The notes under the pieces are model-generated. The model had not been told where the DNA came from and made no database searches. It saw nothing but the letters and a program-made list of their open reading frames with translations. The translations under genes and the position numbers were made by a program. A DNA stretch of 35,437 bases from an uncultured delta proteobacterium (GTDB lineage Bacteria; Desulfobacterota; WTBG01; CAIYCZ01; CAIRTM01). This document shows positions 30,341 through 35,437 of the stretch, in pieces (position 1 is the first letter of the stretch; each line of letters opens with the position of its first letter). Location of the stretch: contig CAIRTM010000037.1 in the NCBI GenBank assembly GCA_903881505.1, positions 1-35,437 on the forward strand, given 5' to 3'.

Positions 30341-30555
30341 GCACAGTTATAACCGGCGCACAGGAGCGCGAGGAGTTCCGCAACCGAGTGATTCTTGCAA
30401 TCAAGGTCATGGGTATCGAAACAAAGCCCTGCAGCCGGTGCGACGAACCGCTCATTTTTATGAAAACGCACACTGGCAAATGGCAGCCGGTAGATATGTA
30501 TCTTGAGAGCCATTTAGCAAACTGCCCCGGCGCGGGCTCATTCAGGAGGGGATAA
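30337..30555 (+). CDS. Zinc-finger-like 72-residue protein
   Basis: GTG at 30337 overlapping the preceding stop (GTGA) is preferred over the ATG at 30301 inside it. Sequence [20 protein letters not shown] is followed by [39 protein letters not shown]-x2-C, His (SHLANC) and Cys suggest a single zinc finger of the kind common in phage replication accessory proteins. The stop overlaps the SSB start (TAATG), so it may be co-translated with SSB. Confidence 0.6.
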   Translation: MSTVITGAQEREEFRNRVILAIKVMGIETKPCSRCDEPLIFMKTHTGKWQPVDMYLESHLANCPGAGSFRRG

Positions 30556-30980
30556 TGAATAAGGTTATTTTAATCGGACGCCTTGGCGGCGATCCGGAAG
30601 TGCGCTTCAGCGCAAGCGGTACTGCAGTCTGCAATTTCAGCCTTGCAACCAGCCACAAATTCAAGGACAAGCAGGGCCAGCAGCAGGAGCAGACCGAATG
30701 GCACAAGCTCGTAGCCTTTGGTCGCACCGCTGAAGTCTGCGGCGAATACCTCAAAAAAGGCAGTCAGGCCGCGATTGAGGGCCGCTTGCAGACCCGTAAA
30801 TGGCAGGATAAGGAAACCGGCGCGGACAGGTACAGCACCGAGATCATTGTCGAGCACCTTGAAATGCTCGGCAGCAGGCCGCAGCAGGGGCAGTCAAACC
30901 CGGCCGCTGATAACGTTAAAAACGCTTTTCCGGGCAGCTATGATGCACCGCCGATCCCGGACAGCGACATTCCCTTTTAA
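30555..30980 (+). CDS. ssb: Single-stranded DNA-binding protein
   Basis: 141 residues. It has the OB-fold signature [33 protein letters not shown], the core [42 protein letters not shown] and [11 protein letters not shown]. The C-terminus ends IPDSDIPF, the usual acidic tip (D-x-I-P-F) that recruits partner proteins. It protects single strands made by the helicase and nuclease of the same operon. Confidence 0.97.
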   Translation: MNKVILIGRLGGDPEVRFSASGTAVCNFSLATSHKFKDKQGQQQEQTEWHKLVAFGRTAEVCGEYLKKGSQAAIEGRLQTRKWQDKETGADRYSTEIIVEHLEMLGSRPQQGQSNPAADNVKNAFPGSYDAPPIPDSDIPF

Positions 30981-30994
30981 ACAAGGAGTAACCC

Positions 30995-31282
30995 ATGAAA
31001 AAACTTATTGTAACGCTGGCATTTCTGGTAATAGCGACAGCCGCAACCGCGGGACCGACCGAGACGGTTGCTATCTCAGTTATCGCCCATGGGCAGGAAT
31101 ACTCCCACGTTCAGAACGTCCGGGAGATCCCCAGGGGAAAACTTTATTTCGAGGAACTTATCTGCGGCATTGACGGCTATACCGTTGTCGAGCGCACTGT
31201 GACTGCGCCCTGGCAGATCGTCAGAACAAGGGTGATAGACAATAACGTAGAGCCGAAGGCCAAGTCGTGGAGGCCTTTATAA
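30995..31282 (+). CDS. Secreted/periplasmic small protein
   Basis: 95 residues with a clear signal peptide (MKKLIVTLAFLVIATAATA, cleavage likely after ATA-A). The mature part (GPTETVAISVIAHGQEYSHV, then LYFEELICGIDGYTVVERTVTAPW) is beta-rich with one cysteine. A phage protein exported during the early phase could affect the envelope or block later phages. AAGGAG precedes the ATG. No family known to me. Confidence 0.6.
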   Translation: MKKLIVTLAFLVIATAATAGPTETVAISVIAHGQEYSHVQNVREIPRGKLYFEELICGIDGYTVVERTVTAPWQIVRTRVIDNNVEPKAKSWRPL

Positions 31283-31461
31283 TGGCAGACATCTACAAAA
31301 TGAAGCTGCACGATGTTATTCGCACAGACAGCCTCTATGAGGTGTTACGGGTTCCGGGAGGATTTATCTATACAGCATTATCTGCTGACAGGATACCAGT
31401 TCCTACTGCATCCGTGTTCGTTCCCATGAACAGCGAGTTTCGCCGGAGCGAGAGCGCTTGA
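31282..31461 (+). CDS. 59-residue protein, unknown
   Basis: ATG 31282 overlaps the preceding stop (TAATG) and has GGAGG 8 nt upstream; a GTG at 31267 is an alternative. The sequence MADIYKMKLHDVIRTDSLYE then VLRVPGGFIYTALSADRIPV and SVFVPMNSEFRRSESA reads as a small beta barrel-like fold. The pattern R-V-P-G-G-F-I-Y is common in small phage proteins beside excisionase/integrase genes. Role unknown. Confidence 0.5.
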   Translation: MADIYKMKLHDVIRTDSLYEVLRVPGGFIYTALSADRIPVPTASVFVPMNSEFRRSESA

Positions 31462-31463
31462 AA

Positions 31464-31811
31464 ATGTCGAACGCCCATGCTATAGAACTTGACCTGCTGA
31501 CGCCCGGCGAAGTTGCCGGGCTGCTCAGGATGTCGCTCCCGTGGGTGTATAAGCACAAGTATGCCCTGGGCGCGGTGGACCTGTTTGGCAGTGTGCGCTT
31601 TTCAAGGGCAGTTGTAGAGGGCATATTACATGACAATTTGCAGGCGGCCCGGCGGGTATCAGTACGATTTCAGGCTGAACGGAAAGAGATACACGTCCCG
31701 GCTGTTCGACGCGCGCCGGGAGTGCCGGGCGGCCGAGCAGTCAAAAAGGGCCGAGCTCAGACGGCCCCGCTCACAGCCGACAGACATAACCTTTTACGCT
31801 CTGTGTCTTGA
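31464..31811 (+). CDS. Excisionase-like helix-turn-helix protein overlapping integrase
   Basis: 115 residues from ATG 31464. Residues 8-60 (LDLLTPGEVAGLLRMSLPWVYKH, then DLFGSVRFSRAVVEGIL) follow the AlpA/MerR-type excisionase plan: a helix-turn-helix, a wing with G-x-x-R-F, and a third helix. Beyond residue about 58 the sequence is in a different frame from integrase and becomes arginine-rich with little character. A 182-bp out-of-frame overlap is long, so the true protein may end early by a frameshift. It would act at the arm sites to control excision. Confidence 0.6.
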   Translation: MSNAHAIELDLLTPGEVAGLLRMSLPWVYKHKYALGAVDLFGSVRFSRAVVEGILHDNLQAARRVSVRFQAERKEIHVPAVRRAPGVPGGRAVKKGRAQTAPLTADRHNLLRSVS

Positions 31812-32691
31812 ATGCCTGGACTATGCGCAGGCGTGGAATGCTCCCCGTGTTTATCTCAACAAAAAGGCTACTCTCGGCAAGGTGTTGCGCATGACAGGCT
31901 GGACACATACCGCAGCAGCAGACATCACACGTGCAGACTGTGAGTCCTACCTCATGGCCCTGCAGGCTGAAAACCTCAAGGCCAGCACGATCAACGACCA
32001 CCGCAAAACCATCAGGGGCGTATTCCAGTTCGGGCTCGACCGGGAACTGCTGGCCGAAAACCCATGCTCGAAGGTTGCCAAAATGCCCCAGCAGCGCCGG
32101 GCAGATCTGTACATACCGACCGCGGTAGAGGTAAAAGCCGTGATTTTGGCAGCACCGCTACAGCGCAAAAGCAGATACATGCTGCAGGCCGCTCTGGCCG
32201 CCCGCCCGGGTGAGGTTGACAATCTCGAATGGACTGACGTTGATTTTAAGCGCGGAGAGGTACGACTTTGGACGCGCAAGACTTCAGGCGGCCATGAGAA
32301 AAGCCGCATGGTCCCGATGAACGAAACGGCCAGGGCGCTTCTCCTGGACGCACAGGGCAAGAGATCGGACGGCAGCCCCTATGTGTACCCCTGCCCGGCA
32401 ACCGGCAAACCGTATCAGGACCGGCACGGATTTAAGGCCGACTGCATACAGGCTGGCGTGCAGCCATTCCACCGGCATGCGCTCCGGCATTTTTCGGCCA
32501 GCCTGATCATTGACGCCGGAGCCAGTCTCAAAGAAGTCCAGGAGATCCTCGGGCATGCCGACGCCCGGACCACAGAAATTTACATCCACAACCTCAAGCG
32601 GGGAAGGGAAGCGCGCCGGGATATCATGCGGGCGCTGGATATGGACAATCCTATACGTGAATCTATACGTGACTTTTCTGAAAAACAATAG
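31630..32691 (+). CDS. int: Tyrosine site-specific integrase
   Basis: 353 residues. An N-terminal arm-binding region (YQYDFRLNGKRYTSRLF) is followed by a core-binding SAM-like domain and the catalytic domain: Arg192 (AARPGEV), Lys217 (TRKTSGG), His283-x-x-Arg286 (HALR), His309 (GHAD) and Tyr318 (TTEIYIH). All six catalytic positions are kept. Length is typical of phage integrases. The gene ends 93 bp before the attP core, and its last codons contain one pair of arm-type repeats, as usual for lambda-like systems. Confidence 0.96.
   Translation: MTICRRPGGYQYDFRLNGKRYTSRLFDARRECRAAEQSKRAELRRPRSQPTDITFYALCLECLDYAQAWNAPRVYLNKKATLGKVLRMTGWTHTAAADITRADCESYLMALQAENLKASTINDHRKTIRGVFQFGLDRELLAENPCSKVAKMPQQRRADLYIPTAVEVKAVILAAPLQRKSRYMLQAALAARPGEVDNLEWTDVDFKRGEVRLWTRKTSGGHEKSRMVPMNETARALLLDAQGKRSDGSPYVYPCPATGKPYQDRHGFKADCIQAGVQPFHRHALRHFSASLIIDAGASLKEVQEILGHADARTTEIYIHNLKRGREARRDIMRALDMDNPIRESIRDFSEKQ
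32651..32674 (+). repeat. Arm-type integrase sites, left arm
   Basis: Tandem 12-bp repeats CTATACGTGAAT and CTATACGTGACT lie in the end of the integrase gene. The same motif (TTATGCGTGAAT, twice) occurs on the other side of the tRNA-like core at 32891-32914. Equal spacing and orientation suggest binding sites for the N-terminal domain of integrase. Confidence 0.7.
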
Positions 32692-32784
32692 AATATATGC
32701 ACTATAGCGACAATATGGACACAGCAAAAGGCAAGGTAAAACGCTAAGTTGTTGAAATGGCATGTTTTGTGCTTTTTGGCTTCA

Positions 32785-32839
<55 letters not shown>

Positions 32840-32867
32840 AGCCTTGAAAAACCTACACTTTTACCCA

Positions 32868-32892
32868 GCGGCCAGAAACGGCCGCTTTTTTT
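32868..32892 (+). terminator. Rho-independent terminator after attP
   Basis: GCGGCC (32868-32873), loop AGAAAC, GGCCGC (32880-32885), then seven T. Plus-strand direction ends the early/integrase transcript before it enters the converging lysis genes. Confidence 0.85.
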
Positions 32893-32914
32893 ATGCGTGA
32901 ATTTATGCGTGAAT
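32891..32914 (+). repeat. Arm-type integrase sites, right arm
   Basis: Two exact tandem copies of TTATGCGTGAAT lie directly after the terminator, 52 bp to the right of the tRNA-like core. They mirror the CTATACGTGA pair in the integrase 3' end. Presence on both sides is expected for attP, not for attL or attR. Confidence 0.7.
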
Positions 32915-33017
32915 TTGCCCCTGTACCGTTTCGCGGCCAGTTGGGTAGCCGTGAAGGCGAAATCGTGGCTCTGGCATGGCAATGCGGCCTCCTGGGCGCG
33001 ATTTTTATGCACAGAAA

Positions 33018-33047
33018 AGCCCCGCAGTTGATGGGAACTGCGGGGCT
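33018..33047 (-). terminator. Rho-independent terminator of the lysis operon
   Basis: A perfect 12-bp stem AGCCCCGCAGTT/AACTGCGGGGCT with a 6-nt loop. On the minus strand it is followed by TTTTCTG. It ends the leftward lysis/late transcript. The stretch between 32915 and 33017 shows no gene. Confidence 0.8.
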
Positions 33048-33102
33048 CCTGCTGCTGCCGTGCGCCCGGGTATGGGTTGTCGCACGCGGCCAGCCAGCAA
33101 AA

Positions 33103-33375
33103 CTATGGTGTTGCCGCCTTTTTCGCCATCGCTCCGGCTGCGGTTCCGATCAGCGCTCCAAGCTGTTCAAGCCCTGCCGCCTCATTTGATTTTTTATTAA
33201 GCCCGACTTCAACCCCTTCCGGGGTTTTTACCGTTAACCCCTCGATATCCTGTTTGTCAAAAATAGGCCGGATGCTGGTCACTGTTGCACCACCGTACTC
33301 AATTTTGAGTACAGAGCAGGCCGAGAGGCATAGGCAAAGAAGCATAGCTATTACGATTGCATGGGCGGAGCGCAT
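33103..33375 (-). CDS. Small lipoprotein of the lysis region
   Basis: 90 residues with a signal MRSAHAIVIAMLLCLCLSAC and lipobox LSAC (acylated Cys20). AAAGGA precedes the ATG. The mature part has a beta-rich segment (VLKIEYGGATVTSIRP) and an Ala/Gly-rich end that could sit against a membrane. It is the last gene of the operon. It might be an outer-membrane spanin subunit (Rz1 type), but it is not proline-rich and is longer than most, so a lysogenic or envelope role is also possible. Confidence 0.6.
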   Translation of the reverse strand: MRSAHAIVIAMLLCLCLSACSVLKIEYGGATVTSIRPIFDKQDIEGLTVKTPEGVEVGLNKKSNEAAGLEQLGALIGTAAGAMAKKAATP

Positions 33376-33824
33376 AGTATTTTCCTTTCTGCTGATGGTT
33401 TTGTAGCCCCTTCGGAGAACAGGTCAACGCCGATATGACAATACTTAGGGCGGATATTCTGGATGCACAGCGGGATAAGCCGCCGCCACCATGATGATTT
33501 TTTCAGGTATGCGAGATCCTCGCGGTAGATCGTTTCTAGGAAATCATTGACAACCGGGAGCCATTTGATATCAAGAACACCGTCGCGGAATAACTTAAAA
33601 AAACCATCATGGATGAAAAACGAGCGCTTAAAAGCCTCGCTGTCAATGACTCCTGTCGCGCCATCAGAGGGGAAAAACCTCGATAGGGTTATCGTACCAT
33701 CAGGCTCTACGCGCACCATGCCGTCGATAGATTCAGCAGCGCATTCAGGTTTTACCGGTGTCTGCTCGCTGAATTTGTGCCACACCATATACTTTACGTT
33801 TTTTATATAATACAGGTGGTTCAT
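33351..33824 (-). CDS. DUF1353-like protein in the lysis region
   Basis: 157 residues. It contains MVRVEPDGTITLSRFF and later RSFFIHDGFFKLFRDGVLDIKWLPVVNDFLETIYRED, a pattern close to DUF1353: F-x-x-H-D-x, then D...L-x-x-L/Y-R-x-D. Such proteins are often found among phage late genes; their role is not known to me. It overlaps the lipoprotein gene by 25 bp and follows the small membrane protein by 7 bp. Confidence 0.5.
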   Translation of the reverse strand: MNHLYYIKNVKYMVWHKFSEQTPVKPECAAESIDGMVRVEPDGTITLSRFFPSDGATGVIDSEAFKRSFFIHDGFFKLFRDGVLDIKWLPVVNDFLETIYREDLAYLKKSSWWRRLIPLCIQNIRPKYCHIGVDLFSEGATKPSAERKILCAPPMQS

Positions 33825-33831
33825 GTGTTTC

Positions 33832-34026
33832 CTATTGCTTATCTTTCGACCGTTGTGAAAGATACCCGGCGCTGAACACGATTACCGCTATGCCCAGCTC
33901 CATCCAGTCTGTGCAGTTCGGCGGACAGACCGCTTGCACCTGTGGCTTGATAGCCAAGAGCAGGGCGGCAAGGTAGCACAGCCACTGTGCCCATCGACGT
34001 TTTGATTTTATGCCCTTGTCGGCCAC
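33832..34026 (-). CDS. Holin-like small membrane protein
   Basis: 64 residues with two hydrophobic segments, WAQWLCYLAALLLAIKPQVQ (12-31) and WMELGIAVIVFSAGYLS (about 41-57), a basic N-terminus (KGIKSKRR) and a charged C-terminus (RSKDKQ). Small size, two membrane spans and a place two genes after the endolysin fit a holin. The pair of cysteines in the loop (CPPNC) is noteworthy and would lie outside if both ends are cytoplasmic. Confidence 0.55.
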   Translation of the reverse strand: MADKGIKSKRRWAQWLCYLAALLLAIKPQVQAVCPPNCTDWMELGIAVIVFSAGYLSQRSKDKQ

Positions 34027-34030
34027 GGTC

Positions 34031-34384
34031 CTATTCCCCCCTGATCGCTGTCAAAATCTGTTCGGTGTGCTGGTCAAGCTTAGTCTCCAGCTTATCCATG
34101 CGGGCGCTGTAGGCGGTCATCTGCGAGTTGATGTAGGCATGCTGGGCCTCGCACAGCTTGCGGGTCTGGTAGTCCATGCCGAGCTGCTGCGCGATACCTG
34201 ATATGCGCCCGTGCAGTTGCGAGGCTGTATCGTTAACCCGCGTGTTTGTTGATTTTAGCTCGTTTACAATTTCCTTGACCATCGTGCGGCAGGTCATAAG
34301 CACGAACAGCGAGACAATCAGGGCGCTGGCCCCCAGCATAGAATCAACGTATTTCAGGATTGCGGTCAGCAGGTTCATCTCCAT
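34031..34384 (-). CDS. Membrane-anchored coiled-coil protein (spanin- or holin-like)
   Basis: 117 residues with one membrane segment (LGASALIVSLFVLMTCRTM, about 17-35), then a long amphipathic helix (VKEIVNELKSTNTRVNDTASQLHGRISGIAQQL, MDKLETKLDQHTEQIL). One membrane anchor plus coiled coil resembles an inner-membrane spanin (Rz) or a membrane-tethered holin partner. Gene order endolysin, this gene, small holin-like, then lipoprotein fits a lysis cassette, though the spanin role is not proven. Confidence 0.5.
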   Translation of the reverse strand: MEMNLLTAILKYVDSMLGASALIVSLFVLMTCRTMVKEIVNELKSTNTRVNDTASQLHGRISGIAQQLGMDYQTRKLCEAQHAYINSQMTAYSARMDKLETKLDQHTEQILTAIRGE

Positions 34385-34395
34385 CTCAGTCCCTT

Positions 34396-34848
34396 TCAGT
34401 TCACGCAGTACCGTTTAACGTTTTTTGTGTACTCCTCAACCGTGCCCTTGCCGTATATCGTGTTGTAGTATTTTTTCCAGTAAGCAGCCTGCCCTGAGAG
34501 GTCGGCCGGGATCGGGGCCGGCACTTTCAGGTATCGCATGCGGCAGCAGGCAATGGAGTAATCCAGTCGGTACTCAAGCGCCCACGGGATAGGCTCGTCA
34601 TCACGGTAGCCCTTGAGCCATTCACGGAAATCGGCTGGCAGCGAATCCTCAATCCATTGCGCGGTTTTCGGTTCAATCTGGAATATGCCTTTTGCCGGCC
34701 CGACAATCTGCTCGATATAGGTCCCGAAATGGCTCTCCTGTGCGGCTGTTCCGAGCAGTAGATTAATAGCAGCTTCACCGTTAACCGGGCGCGGGGCAGT
34801 CGCCAGAACGTCCGTTATCGCTTCTCGGAGCTGCTTATAATTAATCAT
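34396..34848 (-). CDS. Endolysin (lysozyme/transglycosylase-like)
   Basis: 150 residues from ATG 34848; an in-frame start at 34920 lies in the neighbouring gene. It has INLLLGTAAQESHFGTY, with catalytic Glu38 in an A-x-E-S-x-x-G/F motif, then GIFQIEPKTAQWI, which is the GxxQ region of lysozyme-fold muramidases/transglycosylases. The later segment YRLDYSIACCRMRYLKVPAPIP and AAYWKKYYNTIYGKGTVEEYTKN completes the fold. It cuts peptidoglycan for lysis. No signal peptide, so it depends on a holin. Confidence 0.8.
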   Translation of the reverse strand: MINYKQLREAITDVLATAPRPVNGEAAINLLLGTAAQESHFGTYIEQIVGPAKGIFQIEPKTAQWIEDSLPADFREWLKGYRDDEPIPWALEYRLDYSIACCRMRYLKVPAPIPADLSGQAAYWKKYYNTIYGKGTVEEYTKNVKRYCVN

Positions 34849-35099
34849 CCCTTCACCCCCGCCCACACGCGCAGGCCGCGCGCGTCTATGTCGCAACAGG
34901 TTGTTTCGAGCTTGCCGCACTCTTCAAAAATCACGTTCAGCCGGTCAAGCATGGGCTGTGACTGCTCGTGCGAAAGTACCCCGCAATGCACAAGCGCACG
35001 CACGTCCATCAGCAATCGTTCAGCATGTCTGCCGATAGGCGTGGTGGCGTTACGGATCAGGCCATCAACTTCACGGGTGCAAGCGGCACAGGCACTCAT
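34845..35099 (-). CDS. Small Cys-rich protein upstream of the endolysin
   Basis: 84 residues from ATG 35099 overlapping the preceding stop (ATGA). It begins MSACAACTREVDGLIRNATT and has ALVHCGVLSHEQSQPMLDRLNVIFEECGKLETTCCDIDARGL. Five or six cysteines and a helical middle part suggest a small helix bundle with a metal or disulfide. It overlaps the endolysin start by 4 bp (34845-34848). No family recognised. Confidence 0.5.
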   Translation of the reverse strand: MSACAACTREVDGLIRNATTPIGRHAERLLMDVRALVHCGVLSHEQSQPMLDRLNVIFEECGKLETTCCDIDARGLRVWAGVKG

Positions 35100-35437
35100 G
35101 ACAGGATAACCCCCCCGTTGAGTTCTGCCAGTATCATCGGCATGATGTAGTTGTAGATTGCCGTTGAATACGGCGGTATGGCATGGCATACATTGGTAGT
35201 GCGATCTTCTGCGGCAACGTTATTGTAAGTCCAATCCCAAACGTCAATATATGTTCCGATGCGTTCAATCTCTGCTTTGATTCCCGTGTGGAGTTTGGCA
35301 AGGTCGGTGCGCCATCCGTCATACATTGCCCCTACCTCGTCAAAGTAGTTGATTGACAGGTAGATTATCTTGTGCTTTCGAGCCAAGGCTTTGATTGCGC
35401 CAAGATAATATGCAATCTGGTCAGCACCCGTTCCGCC
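35096..35437 (-). CDS. C-terminal part of an SGNH-hydrolase-like tail protein, 5' beyond the window
   Basis: The frame is open from the right edge to a stop at 35096, 113 residues without the start; a TTG at 35386 is a possible but unnecessary start. It reads GGTGADQIAYYLGAIKALARKH, KIIYLSINYFDEVG, then DVWDWTYNN and DRTTNVCHAIPPYSTAIYNYIMPMI. The G-x-x-x-x-D/N start, helix, strand, and a final D-x-x-x-x-x-C-H region resemble blocks III and V of GDSL/SGNH esterases. Such domains are often part of tail fibres that trim host sugars. Only this end is visible. Confidence 0.45.
   Translation of the reverse strand, partial: GGTGADQIAYYLGAIKALARKHKIIYLSINYFDEVGAMYDGWRTDLAKLHTGIKAEIERIGTYIDVWDWTYNNVAAEDRTTNVCHAIPPYSTAIYNYIMPMILAELNGGVILS

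Overview
This window is most of a temperate, contractile-tailed (myovirus-type) phage genome, apparently in its non-integrated form. The morphogenesis genes lie on the minus strand. They match families of Gram-negative myophages by residue pattern: DUF1073-type portal, DUF2184-type capsid, DUF3383/DUF3277 sheath and tube, gp25/J baseplate. A lipoprotein and small membrane proteins next to the endolysin also suggest a Gram-negative host. I cannot name the host genus.

Layout. Positions 1-19741 (minus strand, read right to left) hold a Cro-like repressor, a ribbon-helix-helix protein, a replication initiator with a probable iteron origin inside it, a RuvC-like resolvase, terminase small and large subunits, portal, head morphogenesis protein, protease/scaffold, cement protein, major capsid, neck proteins, sheath, tube, tail chaperones, a short tape measure and baseplate genes. 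Gene J is cut by the left edge. Positions 19742-21600 are the control region. Two near-identical promoter/operator modules (19746-19800 and 21536-21590) fire away from a CI-like S24 repressor gene and a co-directional orphan HsdR_N-type nuclease. Positions 21595-32691 (plus strand) are the early operon: a winged-helix protein, several tiny Cys-rich proteins, a putative annealing protein, an SbcD/SbcC-like pair, an SF2 helicase, SSB, an excisionase-like protein and a tyrosine integrase. Positions 32651-32914 form attP: a 55-bp 3' segment of tRNA-Leu(GAG) flanked on both sides by tandem 12-bp repeats. Positions 33018-35437 (minus strand) are the lysis cassette and the end of an SGNH-like protein, cut by the right edge.

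Integrase and lysis genes flank one intact attP. An integrated prophage would have these at opposite ends, so the sequence is best read as a circular or virion-derived genome opened between gene J and the tail-fibre/SGNH region. The joining segment (end of J, a gpI-like gene, fibre genes) is probably missing.

How it works together: the CI-like repressor should bind the four ATGAA-N5-TTCAT palindromes and shut both lytic promoters. RecA-stimulated self-cleavage (Ala81-Gly82, Ser121, Lys159) would release them. The left transcript then makes replication and, later, virion genes. The right transcript makes recombination, helicase and excision functions. The most interesting items are a C4/P4-CI-like antisense RNA element lodged inside the head operon, the nuclease tied to the repressor gene, the lambda-like duplicated operators with probable leaderless mRNAs, and the iteron origin.
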